DNA of 64,000 bases from Cordilura impudica (Eukaryota; Arthropoda; Insecta; Diptera; Scathophagidae): assembly GCA_963682025.1 (NCBI GenBank), contig OY821521.1, forward strand, positions 166,653,961-166,717,960. Reading direction: 5' to 3'. The notes beneath the pieces are model-generated. The model saw nothing but the letters and a program-made list of their open reading frames with translations. It was not told where the DNA came from and searched no databases. Made by a program: the position numbers and the translations under genes. This document shows, piece after piece, positions 10,984 to 22,662 of this stretch. Numbering within the stretch: the stretch's first letter is position 1; every line of letters starts with the position of its first letter.

Positions 10984-11967
10984 CAGGCATGTCACAGAAC
11001 AAAATCGAAATCGATTTGATTCCGTATTGCCAAATCGATCGATTTCGTTTTAGCTTCTTCAGAAATTTGTCGCCTTCATTAAATCGAAAAAAAATTAAAA
11101 AGTTATTTTTGTGTATTAAATATGGCAACGTAACGAAAAATACACAGCTGATTGTTGGAATGAAAAAGAATATAAAGCGAAATTTTAAGATTGTGTTGTG
11201 TTAAATAAATAAATAAATAAAAAATATAAAAATGCCCGGCATACCCATTGTTGCAGTAATAGAGGAACGAAACCAACATTCCGTTGAAAAATTGCGTCGA
11301 CGTCAATTAAGGGATGCATCAGATACTTTATCATGTCCAAGTGAAATGTAAGTTACATGTATATGTACATTTACTTGCAAACAAAAATCATTCATGTACC
11401 TCTTTTAACTTTATTAGGTATTATCGTCTGAACAAGGATGCGTTGGCACTCTATACATTCAAGGAAAATTTTCTCTTGTGCCGAAATGCGATGTTTTCCC
11501 CTTCAATAATAAAAAAAATTAAAAAATTTTAAATATAAATTTTCTAATACATGTTTCCTTTTTGCTTTGCCATTTTGCTGTCAGCGTTGTATTTTGTTAG
11601 AAAAAACAAATATTTTGCACTAAACAAAAAGTGGTTTGTATGAAATAAAAAGGTGGCAATAATAAGTTTACGACGTTTTGTATTTTTCGTCATATAAAAA
11701 TCATTTTCTTTTAAATTGGTAATAAAATTTATTTTAAAGATTGAAATGTCTATATTTTGCTAAAATAAATAAACCAATAGTTTTTTTTATTAATTTTAAG
11801 TTGTTCTGGATAGTTTTTTGGTATCTATGCTACTTAAAATATCAATTCCACTTAAGAAATTAAAAGTGGTTTCATATCGATAACATTTGTCGGTTTACGT
11901 TTTCTGAAGAAGCCAAGTACGGTTTCAATTCCACTTTCGATCGGAATTTGTTTCTGTGACATGCCTG
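10984..11967 (+). mobile_element. PIF/Harbinger-like element, internally deleted
   Basis: Inverted ends CAGGCATGTCACAGAAC (left) and CAGGCATGTCACAGAAAC (right, reverse complement), with similarity continuing into GGCTTCTTCAGAAA about 60 bp inside each end. TAT flanks both ends (10981-10983 and 11968-11970), a 3-bp TSD. It contains the first two exons of a Harbinger-type transposase, while the rest of the transposase is missing. Confidence 0.8.
11232..11532 (+). pseudogene. Harbinger transposase N-terminal exons
   Basis: ATG at 11232 opens MPGIPIVAVIEERNQHSVEK then LRRRQLRDASDTLSCPSEM. It is spliced by GTAAGT at 11348 and TTTATTAG ending at 11417 (70-nt intron, phase 2) into YYRLNKDALALYTFKENF. 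The LRRRQLRDASD…YRLNKDA pattern is typical of the start of PIF/Harbinger nuclease-type transposases. The frame ends soon after, at 11532, where normal family members continue for several hundred residues to the DDE domain. A deletion product, not functional. Confidence 0.75.
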
Positions 11968-11970
11968 TAT

Positions 11971-12600
11971 GTCTACATGGGTGGTTGTATTGGTAGTTTT
12001 CTTTTTCAAAGAAAACGACGTTTGTCGACATAAGTTGTTTTATCTGCACACACTTTAAGTGTAATTTACATATTGTTTTTTCGTCCTTCTCTAGAATCCA
12101 TTCCTCTGAACATTTTTGACTCAAAATTTTATATAAAGTATTTATTGCCCATATCTACACGACTGTTAAATAAAAAGCTCTAAAAACTTTATATCGATCC
12201 CATAATTTCAAATATAACGTTTTTTGGCGCCCCTGAACATTTTGATTTTATAACATACGCGGTTATTCTAGAAAACCACAGATTAAAGATGAGTTATTAG
12301 ACGAAGGTCATTGCACATCTGCACCAGCATTTAAGACTAATTGCAGTTGTGTAATTGCAGTTGGGTAAATGTGGCCCAGTCCAGTTGAGACAGTTTTTTT
12401 CGCAAATCATCGACGTACAGTCTGAGACAATATATTGGAAACTTTTGCAAAATTCTAAATTTGCAAATTTTTGTTTTTTAATAATTTCGGTTTAAATCCA
12501 AAATATTACGTATTTTTTGCGAAAACAATCTTTGGTGTGTTCTCTATAAAAAGATAACAAATTTGTTACAAAAATTAGCAATTAAAAAAAAAAAATTTTT
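11971..12600. other. Spacer with a Tc1-like end fragment
   Basis: Positions 12422-12459 (GACAATATATTGGAAAC then TTTTGCAAAATTCTAAAT) match, inverted, 61405-61455: a Tc1-type terminal repeat of a third family without associated coding sequence. Otherwise AT-rich, no gene. Confidence 0.45.
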
Positions 12601-12605
12601 TTTTT

Positions 12606-14380
12606 CTTAGTGATGCCAAAACATTGGAAACTTTTAATCTTCTGTCCCACAATTGATTAAAACAATAAAAATGCAAGATGGTATGAAAGAAAATGCATAA
12701 ATCAACACCGTTATTTAAATATTTATACTTTCAGACGTTTTCTTTCAACCGTTTTTTAAATACAATTTGATTTTTATATCCTATACCACTATAAGGTCAG
12801 GGTATAATGACATTGTGCTGATGTTTGTAACTACCAAAAATATTTTACCTAGAGCCATCTTTTCCTATACCGATCAACTCAGAAAGTGATTCTGATGCGA
12901 AGTCCATCCGTCCGTCTATCTGTCTGTGTGTCCATGTAAATATTGTAATCTAACTACAGGTCGCAAATATACTACTGAAATTGGTGAAAATCGGTGCATG
13001 TTCAGACCTAGTCCCCATACAAATGGCCCCTATTATAATATAGATCTCGATCAAATTGGGTTTTAATCAGTAGTCCAGTAGTAAATTAAACACTATAGGA
13101 CCAATCTTAGTAATAGCCCCCATATAAAACTGCTTCTCGATCTTCTCTTAATTTTATCAAAAAACAAAAATACTGCACAGATTTTTCTCAAATTTGGTTT
13201 GTATATGTTTTTGCAAGAAAGAAGAGATTTTAACAAATATGGTCAGGATCGGTCCATTTTTCGACTTATTCCCCATATAAATATAGCATCCGATATGAAC
13301 TTTTTCATATCTGCAGCCATAAAATTAATAACAATGCCACTCAAATTTGTTAATGCTTATTTTCTATATCCAATTTGTTGGGCCTAAGAGATAGAGTCCC
13401 CAGACGCATGGTATAAACCGGTCTAAACCGACTATAATTTTCTTACTTGTTTAATGTTTTAATTAATTATAAACTAATGGACAGAATAAAGTTTTGTGAA
13501 GAGTTAAAAATATAATAAATGATTTTACTGCTGGTCTTAGGCAAAAGAAAATTTGTGAGAAATATTCTATGAATGAATCCATAATTTCTAAAATTCTAAA
13601 GAAATATCGTGAAAGCGGCATGGTAACGGCTCAAAGTTTAGGCTACGGCCCCGCAAAACGAGTCAGAGACAGGGTAATTTAATAGCAAGAGTTTAAAAAT
13701 GTCCAAAAATGGTTCCTAAAGAGGCCATTAACAATCTGAAATCAAAAATATGTACTCGAACTGTTTCCCAACGCGCAATTGAAGTTGATTTTGGTTGTCA
13801 TCGTCCTGTAAACAAACCACTGATATCAGTGAAAATTTTGCTAAAGAACACATGAACTGGTCAAGAGAGAATTGGAATACTGTTCTCTTTTCAGATGCGA
13901 ACAAGTTTAATTTCAAGAAGCCATGATGGAAGAACGTTGTTAGTATTATGGTATGGGGTTGTTTTTCGGGCCAACGAATGGGTCCAATTCAATTAGTTAA
14001 AAAAAATACTTTAACTGGAATTGGATAGAGGCAAATTCGAACCAACACGGAGGAAAATATGCCCCTGCTCTGGAAGTTCCAAAATGACAATGACTCAAAA
14101 CACACCTCTAGATCTCAATCCCATAGAAAATCTATGGGATATTATAGATCGAAAAATACGGACACGAAATTACGCAAACAAGACAGATCTCATAGAGGCA
14201 TTTAATTCAGAGTGGCAAAAAACTTTAATGGATATCATCAACAATTTAATTGCCTCCATGCTTTGGCATTGTGAAGTAGTACTAAAAAATAATGGATACC
14301 CAACAAAATATTGAAACCAAAACTAGAGGGAAAGTTTTCAATAATTGTAGAGTAAAGGTTTCCATTGTTTTTTCAACGGC
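12606..14380 (+). mobile_element. Tc1-like transposon relic (family C), with nested family A copy
   Basis: Left end AGTGATGCCAAAACATTGG, right end (reverse complement) near 14377 with TTCCATTGTTTTTTCAACGG. After removing the family A insertion (12772-13451), the coding parts line up: TAGLRQKKICEKYSMNESII and SKILKKYRESGMVTAQS (HTH), CTRTVSQRAIEVDFGCHRPV, a SDA-type catalytic region near 13890, and a good C-terminus at 14100-14310 with DLNPIENLWDIIDRKIRTR, which holds the final catalytic Glu, ending NGYPTKY. Stops and frameshifts occur between blocks. Same family as 546-1165 and the end fragment at 26388-26455. Confidence 0.85.
12772..13451 (+). mobile_element. Family A repeat, copy 2, nested in the Tc1 relic
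   Basis: Begins TTTTTATATCCTATACCACT, carries the GTCCATCCGTCCGTC block near 12902 and ends CCGACTATAATTTTCTTACT followed by TGT. The central part is shorter than in full copies. Tc1 sequence resumes on both sides, so it inserted after the Tc1 element. Confidence 0.8.
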
Positions 14381-14546
14381 ATAAAAATTAATGCCTTTAA
14401 GTTTTGTTATTTTTTTCTGAATTTCCTCCATTGCCCCATGCAAATACTGAAAGAACTTTTGTTGTAATGTTTTTGTTTGGAAGTAAATAGTGTAACAGTA
14501 TTTTAAACAAATTTGAAAAGCAAGTTGATTGTAAAAACTATTTTTG

Positions 14547-14892
14547 ATGTGTAAACATCTATACGCGCAGGGGGGTAAATTTCTATTTCACAATACAATC
14601 ACAAAAACGCGTAACTCATCTCGGTGTGAGCTGAAGCAGATAACGCTGTGTGACTTATGATTGTATTGGTGAAAAAATTATGATATAATATTGTTTTTTA
14701 TGCCACTTTTTTAAAAGCGTCATCTATGTATCACTTATATACGTTTATGTTAGGATATTTTTAACGTTTTACAGCAAACGGTTGTTGAATTAGCTGAAAC
14801 AGTTTTTGCTATAAGTGATACATAGATGACGCTTTCTGTTTGATTTTAAAAAATGACATAAAAAATTTTTAATTACTAGATGTTTACACATC
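14547..14892. mobile_element. Family H MITE, copy 1
   Basis: Terminal inverted repeat ATGTGTAAACATCTA at both ends. An internal inverted pair (GCGTCATCTATGTATCACTT at 14718 and its reverse complement at 14809-14834) would fold into a long hairpin. A second copy lies at 16347-16632. Non-coding. Confidence 0.7.
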
Positions 14893-14984
14893 TTCCCTGT
14901 GATCGGACTCACATGATTTTTTTATTGTCAAGTTTAATGGGAACTACGTATGTACATAAAAGCCATAAATAATTTTATATATTT

Positions 14985-15735
14985 TTTAAACTCTTTCTTT
15001 TAACTCATACTCTCCTCTGTCTGTCTGTCTGCCATGGGTGGACCTCATTTCCCCTTATCCAATTGATCTGAAACTTGGCCCATAGTCTTGTCGTGACTAC
15101 AGATTAATTTTGGGATAGTCACGCACAGTCACGCGTGGTCACGCACAGTCACGGAGTTATCGAAATGTCATTTCCCCTCATCCGATCGATCTCAAACTTG
15201 GTCCATACACTTGCTGTGAAAAAAGACTTAGTCACGCGCAGTCACGCATGGTCACGCACAGTCACGGGATGATCTAAATGTCATATCCCCTCATCCGATC
15301 GATCTGATACTTGGTCCATACACTTGCTGTGAAAAAAAGATTAACTTTGACTTAGTCAAGCATGGTCACGCACGGTCACGGAGTGATCTAAATGTCATTT
15401 CCCCTCATCCGATCGATCTGAGACTTGGTCGATAGACTTGCTGTAAAGAAAGATCAACTTCGACATAGTCACGCGCAGTCACGCACAGGCACAGAGTGAT
15501 TTAAAACCCATTTTCCCTTATCCGATCGATCTAAAACTTGGTCGATACTTGCTGTTAAAAAAGATTAACTTTGACATAGTCACGCACAGTTACGGAGAGA
15601 TTAAAACCCCACTTCCCCTCATCCGATGGATCCGAAACTTTGTCCATAGACTTGTTGTGGCCAAAGATTAATTTTAAGATAGTCAACAACAGTCACGGAG
15701 ATATTCAAAACTCATATGCATAAGGAAAGAGTTTT
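14985..15735 (-). repeat. Family B element, inverted copy with tandem units
   Basis: Reverse-orientation counterpart of 1605-2480: CTGTCTGTCTGTCTGCC at the left edge, then about six units of 100-115 bp with GATCGATCT, GTCACGCACAGTCACG and CTTGGTCCATACACTTG. Units diverge and shorten toward 15720. Unknown class, no ORF. Confidence 0.65.
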
Positions 15736-16247
15736 AATAAAAACTTTGTTTTTATAGGTTAGATTATTATGTAGGTACTTTTTAACTTTAATTGAAAAAA
15801 AAAACTTTCCATTTAATCCCTTATCTTAAGGGGATTTAGTTTTGCTGGATTTCCTCCATGAACTGCACTTTATTCCATAAAATAATTGTACGGGTTTAGT
15901 ATATCAAATGATGATATCCAGAAATTTGTACAAATATCCAAACAAGAATAATAGTATCAAACCAAATTCCATTTCTTATTTTCTAAATAATACCGCTTTT
16001 GATTCATATGTTTTAAAGAAATTTAAAATTTTCAATGAACAAAAAGTATAATAATATTGTAATATAGTAAATATAACAGGTAAACAAAAACTTTTTATGG
16101 TTGCCTTAGTTAATTGATTCGATACCACAGAAAATATAGAGAACTTTAAAATTTTCGCCCATAACAATAAATATTTTTCATTTATCTCAAACAATTATAT
16201 TATAGGGCGTTAAACTAACAGACCACTAGACAGAAAATTAACGAATA
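15736..16247. other. AT-rich spacer
   Basis: No gene, repeat family or structure recognised. Short open frames here look random. Confidence 0.4.
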
Positions 16248-16249
16248 TA

Positions 16250-17774
16250 CACTTAGCAGGAAAACTATGCGTACAAGTCAGGTCAAAACTTTTAAAAGTC
16301 GAAAAATATATGTTTAATTTATATAAAGGACCAGTTTCTTTTTTATGTGTAAACATATATGCGCTCAGGGGGGTTAAAATCTATTTTACAATACAATCAC
16401 AAAAACAGCGTAAGGGGAAATCGGTGTGAGGTATATGTAAGTGTATTGGTGCAAATATTATGATTTAAATTTATTTAGCTGATTCAACAACCAACAGAAA
16501 GCGCCATGAATGTATAGAAAACAACCGCAACCATTAAGTATAACAAACATAGCAGTTGCTTGCTATACATAGATGGCGCTTACTGTTTGATTTTAATTGA
16601 TGTGTAAATAGATGTTTACACATCTCCCCTTAATCGGACTCACATACTTTTTTTTCTATAAAATTCTATTTTCTATTAAATATTACAATTAAACATTTTT
16701 TTGTTCCATATTTTTAAATTGTTCGAAAAAAATAATACGAATTAAAAAACAATAATCGGCTTTAAATTTGACCAGAAAAAGTATGTTTTCAAATGTGATA
16801 TATGGGAATCAAAGTTTAAGAAATCATGTTTTACATGGTATTTACAAGCGCGAAATTGTACTAGCGAGTTGAAAACATTGTATAAATTTTGTGTTGTTTT
16901 CTGACTTCAAGGGGGGAAAAAAAGAAAAGAAATTGAACCTAACGAAAGGAAAATCATATTAAAACTGCGAGAAAAAAAAATTCCTTCGGCTATATCCTCT
17001 CCGGACGAGAAGGCCGAATACCATGGCCGTAACGCATGCAGGAAGCCACATATTTCGAAAGTAAAGAAAAAGTAGCACATGAATTTTGCCAACATTTACT
17101 TCCAAGCCTCCAGAGTTCAGGAAGCAAGTTCTTTTTACCGATGAGAGAAAATTTTGCATATTTTGTATGAAAGGAAAACAGCTCGGTACGGCAGAATTTA
17201 TTACCGACAGTAAAACTCGGTGGGTGTGGTGTTATGGTCTGGGGTTGTACGGCAGCCAATAGTGGTTAATCTTTCATCGAATCAATTATGGACCAAAGAC
17301 TTTACATGAACACTTTGAAAGTCAACTTAAAACAAAACGCTCAAAAATTAGTACTACATAACGTTAGTACTACATAACTTCAAAAGAAATGCTGAAGAAC
17401 ATTATTTTTGAGAAATGGGAAAAAATTTGGACAGAGACAACGAAAAAGCTGGTCTTATCCATGCCCAACGCTTATCAAAAGTTCATCGCAAATGATATCC
17501 CGCCAGCTATTGAAAACTACTGTTTTATTGATTGAATTTTTTTATATTTACTTCAACTACATATTTTATTTACTTTTGTACGCATACTTTTTTGAGATTT
17601 GTATTCATTTTTTTAAAACAATTTAAAAATATGGAAAAATGCTTAAAATTAAATAAACAAAACAGTAATTTTATAGAAAAAACTATATCACTATTTAGAC
17701 TTAAACATATACATACATATTTTTTGATCTTTAAGTTTTGACTGTGCTTGTACGCATAGTTTTTCTAGCAAGTG
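16250..17774 (+). mobile_element. Tc1-like transposon relic with nested family H MITE
   Basis: Ends CACTTAGCAGGAAAACTATG (left) and CACTTGCTAGAAAAACTATG (right, reverse complement) continue into a shared GCGTACAAG, flanked by TA on both sides (16248-16249 and 17775-17776). Transposase remains on the plus strand between about 16900 and 17530: a PSGR-like HTH linker, FTDER region, GVMVWGCTAANSG, FIESIMDQRLYMNTLK and a C-terminal EKWEKIWTETTKKLVLSMPN. Multiple stops. A family H MITE is inserted at 16347-16632. Distinct from families C and that of 2585-3300. Confidence 0.85.
16347..16632. mobile_element. Family H MITE, copy 2
   Basis: Ends ATGTGTAAACATATATG and TAGATGTTTACACAT. Shares TTTTACAATACAATCACAAA and the TACATAGATGGCGCTTACTG block with copy 1. 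Nested inside the Tc1 relic, so younger than it. Confidence 0.7.
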
Positions 17775-17776
17775 TA

Positions 17777-18817
17777 CCTATTTATTCTTTAAATTTTAAA
17801 AGTTTATTTTTGTGATAACCTCATTGATACCCAGAGGACAAAAAGAGTAATCCATAAAAAATAACAAAGACCATTAAATGGGAAAAACAATTCTTATACG
17901 AATCGCTTTAAATATTATGGGCTTCTGCGGATAAAGAGAAAGTTAATTTGTTTTTGTTTGTTTAAAAAATGCTTTGCAAAATATTATTGTTTTCCTCTAC
18001 TTTACACTCATATAGAAATATGGACGGGTTATCTTATCATTTAATTACGTTTCTTTATTGATTCTCTTTTGTTGAGTTATTCTACCTTTGTTGTCTAATT
18101 AACGTATTTGAAATAATTAAATAAAATAACTAAACAAAGGTTTAATAAAGAAAAATATTTTTTTGCATTTATTTTGAATTAACTAAACTTTGTAAAAATA
18201 AAAATCCTTTTAAAAGGCAAGCCTTATTTATTCATAATTCCTAACGGATTCTTAGATAGATACAATAAAGTACTGTTAGTTGTGAAATTTATGATCAAAA
18301 ACAAAACAATACTATAATAAAAACTAAATTTCCAATTAACATTTTAAGTTTAGAATAAATAAATAAAATAGAAACTTTAAAAATTCATAAATTGCAAGGC
18401 TGGACGGACAACTGCTGTATCAAAACTACAAAGGAAATGCTAACAAGACTTCCATATGCTCATAAGAATACAACAGACAACAAACGCAATATTATCATAT
18501 TCCAAGTTTTGATTTCTTCCTCTAACAACAACAAAAAACAATGACGCAATAACATTTATTTTTGCTCAACACAGTTCTAGAATAATTAACTCTTTATATA
18601 TGTATATAAAAAAAAACACTCACCTTATATTCTTATATATAGTATGTATAAAATTTTATTACTTTCTTTTGTCTTGCAATATTTACACAAATATATACTT
18701 TTACCACTTTTTTTTAATTGTTCAAAATTACTCTTTCCAAATGACCAACTTGTTTTAATAACAATTTGTTAATAAACATCTATATTGCAACTACAATGCA
18801 GGAAACTTCGTCTCACA
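17777..18817. other. AT-rich spacer
   Basis: No coding region or repeat family recognised. Confidence 0.4.
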
Positions 18818-20371
18818 AGTATAATTTCCATTAATTATATTTATCAAGAGCATTCACTAAGAAGTGTGAGCACGCAAATATTCAACAGGCATAGTTGTGT
18901 GGAAATAGTATTATATGAAATTCACCACTTATAACTTTTATATTTAAAAAGTATTTTTTTGAGTGAAAATGTTTAACGAGATAATAATTTGAAAATAGTG
19001 AAAATAATGTAATAAAAAAATTAGACTTTTAGTCCCTTAGTAATATTTTAAACTTAATTGGGAACAAGTTGAGTTTACGGGCGTCGCCCCGATTTTGTTG
19101 TTTTTTTTAGGGGATAGGGGCTTTTGGGGTGATTTCGGAGAAATATTTTTTTTTCGGAAGGGCCTATTTCCGGAGTACGGACCAACAAAGTTACGGACCA
19201 ACAAAGTTATGAAAATCGCGTGATTTTTAAAACAAAATTTTCATAATATTACGGAGAAGAAATGAGGGGGTGCTTTAATACCATGTGAGATAAGGCCATG
19301 ATGGCTTTATCTTGTCTTATGTCATCCCGGAGACACTAAAGTTAAGTATTGAAATCTGGCATCGCATACTTAAGTTTTTTTGCGTGGCGGCCTGCGGCCG
19401 CGCTTAAGGGTTTTCTCCTCCAGTAGGACACGGCAGGTAGCTTCGCTGAATAGTTTTCCTGCGTACGGCACAAGCGAATTTTCCAACAAAATTTTCATAA
19501 TAGTCTCATTAAAATCAATAATATCTCCGGTCCTGGAAGGGTTAAGAGGACAAAATTTATATCAAAATGTAGCTAGTGGACCCAGCTTTCATTCAGTTGC
19601 TGTAAATACCAAAATTTTATAGATCATTTTATGAGATAATGCCACGTTTGCGAAAAAAAAACTCCAAATAAACAAAAAATAGAATAGGTTCATAATGGAT
19701 TAATGGATTTGCTTTCCAATGATATATATATTGCCGAAATCCGATAATAACAAAGAAAGTTAAATACAAATGAAATCGAAACTTTGCCGGTCCGTAACTC
19801 CGAAAATAGGCCCGTCCGAAAGAAAAAAAATATTTCTCTGAAATCACCACCAAAGCCCCTAACCCCTGCAAAAAAAATTAACAAAATCTGGGCGACGCCC
19901 GTAAACTCAACTTAAGCCCTTAATTGTTTATATAAATTTGTAAATTTCCTATACATATATGTGTTTGAAATTCACCAAACTAATTGGGGTCAAATAAATA
20001 ATATGATTTCTTTTATTCATTTTCAAATTAAATGTATTTATGTATTTCTTAGAAGCTGATAGTATTTTACAACGGCCCTCATATCCACAGCCTATTCAAA
20101 GTAGCATTGCTCTACTAGAGCTCCCGTTACGCTTTTAGCCAGTTGCAGCAGACTTTTCTGGAGAAACGAATTTAATCAGTTTGTTTTTTAATTCATTCAC
20201 AAGCAAAATACATTAATGATAATAATATAACAATAATTCTAATGTCAGGTACACTTAAAATTAGTGAAAATATTAAAACATTCAAGATAACTTGCGGAAA
20301 ATTTCAGTTAACAAAAATTAAAACTCGATAAATTTTAACATGCCAGATTTTATTGACTTTTTATTGACCTA
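18818..20371. repeat. Tandem duplication, copy 1 (interrupted)
   Basis: Matches 20930-21575 in order: AAGTATAATTTCC, GAGCATTCACTAAGAAGTGT, ATTTCTTAGAAGCTG, a conserved block near 20130 (CGCTTTTAGCCAGTTG) and CATTCACAAGCAAAATACAT. Interrupted by the element at 19061-19918. Copies have diverged by many substitutions, with the 20090-20190 block best kept. No ORF is shared between copies. Confidence 0.7.
19061..19918. mobile_element. DNA transposon with ~140-bp inverted repeats and 8-bp TSD
   Basis: Left end GGAACAAGTTGAGTTTACGG and right end (reverse complement) GGCTTAAGTTGAGTTTACGG. The inverted similarity continues about 140 bp, through GGCGTCGCCC and GGGCCTATTT. CTTAATTG flanks both ends (19053-19060 and 19919-19926), a perfect 8-bp duplication. 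The duplicated copy at 20930-21575 lacks the insertion. The interior is non-coding with a short GC-rich patch (GCGGCCTGCGGCCGCGC at 19385). The GG start with 8-bp TSD does not fit typical hAT ends; Merlin-like is one option (inference). Confidence 0.8.
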
Positions 20372-20925
20372 TGCATGAAACACATGGACGACAGCGGCTA
20401 CACGACTACAGCCTGTCAAAAATAAACTGAAAACGATTATTTTGACACCAACACAGCTACACAGATACACGGCTACACGGCTTCACGACAACTTTTGTGG
20501 CTGTAGTCAACTTAGGATAATTTTTATTTTTGTTGGCTACAAAACAAAAATAATGTTGACAATATAACAAAATATGTAAAAGAAATTAGTGCTACGAAAC
20601 ATTATATTTTGTTTAAAAAATTATCGCAAAATGAAATGCTATAATTCCATTAATAATCAAAAGGGGATAAATAAGTTTATTTATTTATTTTTACGTTATA
20701 ATAATGCATTATAATAAGTAGTTGTATATTTAAGTCAAATTTATTTAGAATCATGCATGTTTTTCTATATTAATAAAGTAAAAAATATGATTGGCACTAT
20801 ATTGTTGTTATATACTGCTGTCGTTTTCAAAAAAATTAAGTAGCTGACTACACGACTACAATTGCAGCCAGCAGCATTTGTAGTCGTGTTGTCGTGTAGC
20901 AGCAGTCGTCTATGTGTTTCATGCA
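20372..20925. mobile_element. 554-bp inverted-repeat element at the duplication junction
   Basis: Left end TGCATGAAACACATGGACGA and right end (reverse complement) TGCATGAAACACATAGACGA, with further inverted similarity in GGCTACACGACTACA. CTA flanks both ends, a possible 3-bp TSD. Interior is AT-rich with repeated GGCTACACGAC-type words near each end. No ORF. Confidence 0.7.
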
Positions 20926-20929
20926 CTAA

Positions 20930-21575
20930 GTATAATTTCCTTTAAATCATGTTTATCACGAGCATTCACTAAGAAGTGTTAGCCTTCAGCAGTTATAATT
21001 GTATGGAAATAGTATCACGAAATTCACCATTTATAGCTTTGTTTATTAAAGAAGTATTTTTGTGCAAAAAAGTTTAACGAGAGTTATAATTTGAAAATAA
21101 TTTTATTTTAAATTTATATAAAAATTTGTGAATTTCCTATAAATAAATGTGTTAAATGAATTATGTGATTCTCCAAATTAATTTGGGTCTAAGGAAATTG
21201 CTGTTTTCTAAATTAATTTAAAATAAAATGTATTTCTTAGAAGTTGTGAGAGTATTTTACTACGGTCCGCTTGCATCAGCAGCGCCTATTCAAAGCCGTT
21301 ATGCTCCTCTAAATTCATCGTTGCGCTTTTAGCCAATTGTAGCAGACGTTTCTGGAGATATTTAACCAGTTTGTTGCGTCATTTATTCACAAGCAAAATA
21401 CATACGTGTCTTCAAGCCATGTCCTGCCTCATCATAATAATTTTATACCAGGTACCAAGGTTAAAGGTAAGAATTTTTTAAGTTGCTTCTAATTACAAGT
21501 GCAAAATTTAGTTAGAAATTTGTTAAATTCATATTTTTAATTTTAACATGGAAGACTTTATTGACTAGTAAAAAT
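20930..21575. repeat. Tandem duplication, copy 2
   Basis: Second, uninterrupted copy of 18818-20371. The best conserved stretch is 21290-21400, including GCGCTTTTAGCCAATTGTAG and CATTTATTCACAAGCAAAAT. Function unknown; a duplicated non-coding or regulatory segment is possible. Confidence 0.65.
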
Positions 21576-22029
21576 ACTTTTGATGTTGTTTAAAAGTTTT
21601 TACATAATAATTTGTTGTTTAAAATTAAATAAATATCAATATTTATTTACAGCCATATTCATAAGCTTTTGTTAAGGATTTCGTTGTGCGCTACACAACG
21701 AGTTCACAACTAGACAATGAATTAAGGCTTATGCACTGGTTGTTTGTGAGTCTATTCATAACATTTTTTATCTTCTGCTTAACATCACTGATTTAGTTAA
21801 ATTAACTCTGATTTTTGTGGTATCATTTGGGTTTTTTTTAAATGACCTCTGATTTTGATATTAAAAAAGTGGAAAAAAAATAAAAATATTGGCTAAAAAT
21901 TAAAAAAAAAGAAAACCAAAAGGATTTTCTAACTGGGGTTGTTAGAAGTATATGAGTTTTATCTTATTCTTTAATTGTAATTTAATATGCATACGTCAAA
22001 AATTTTCAGACTATTTTAGCAAAACTGGT
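21576..22029. other. AT-rich spacer
   Basis: Contains GCTTTTGTTAAGGATTTCG and a GTTGTGCGCTACACAAC palindrome near 21680-21705, possibly a decayed element end. No gene. Confidence 0.3.
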
Positions 22030-22615
22030 TTTGGACAAAATGGAAACGATAGAAAGCTCCAAAATTGACACAAACACCAATATGAAGAAAAAGATGCTTG
22101 GAACTCTGTCCACCAACCGAACGTTTGAACAATTACAATCACAGGGGCGGAAAATAAAGCCTATGTATAGCTAAAACTAAAAATTCGTTGTTTTTAAAAC
22201 AAATGAAGCAGACAGGAGATGGTGCATGTACCCCCTGAACCACTCAGATGTGCGGAAAAGGAGTTAATTATTCGTATTCCAAAACAACCTGAGCACGCCT
22301 ATAATATGAATGACAACAACTCAACATTCCAAGCGAAAAAAATTAATATCGATATTTCAAATTGTTTACTGGAGTTATCAAGCGAGGACAAGGCAGTGGG
22401 TTCCATCAATGGACAGAAAAAAACATCACCGAGAAGAAAAATAAAAGTCAAATATGATGAACGTGCAAAGAGAAAAACAAATGCTCGACATAAGTATCCT
22501 TCAAAAAGAAAATGAAATGAAATTTAGTAAAATACAATCAGATGTACAAAATAGAATTGGCGAACTTCAATATCAACCAAAAATGGAACAAATTAAGATG
22601 GAGCCTGAGAGTTAA
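22030..22615 (+). pseudogene. Myb/SANT-like (zeste-type) DNA-binding protein, broken
   Basis: Alternating frames give a recognisable order: KKDAWNSV-like and RTFEQLQSQGRKIK near 22080-22160 (end of a Myb/SANT-like trihelix domain), KQTGDGACTPPEP and NMNDNNSTFQAKKIN near 22205-22345, then a basic segment (KTSPRRKIKVKYDERAKRK). The last part is a coiled-coil tail in another frame (QKENEMKFSKIQSDVQNRI…QIKMEPES, stop near 22615). At least three frameshifts or stops break it. Such proteins occur as single genes and as Harbinger-associated second ORFs; I cannot tell which here. Confidence 0.6.
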
Positions 22616-22662
22616 AAATAGAGGATTTTTTAATTAATTTTAAAACTGTAATATTATAACAA

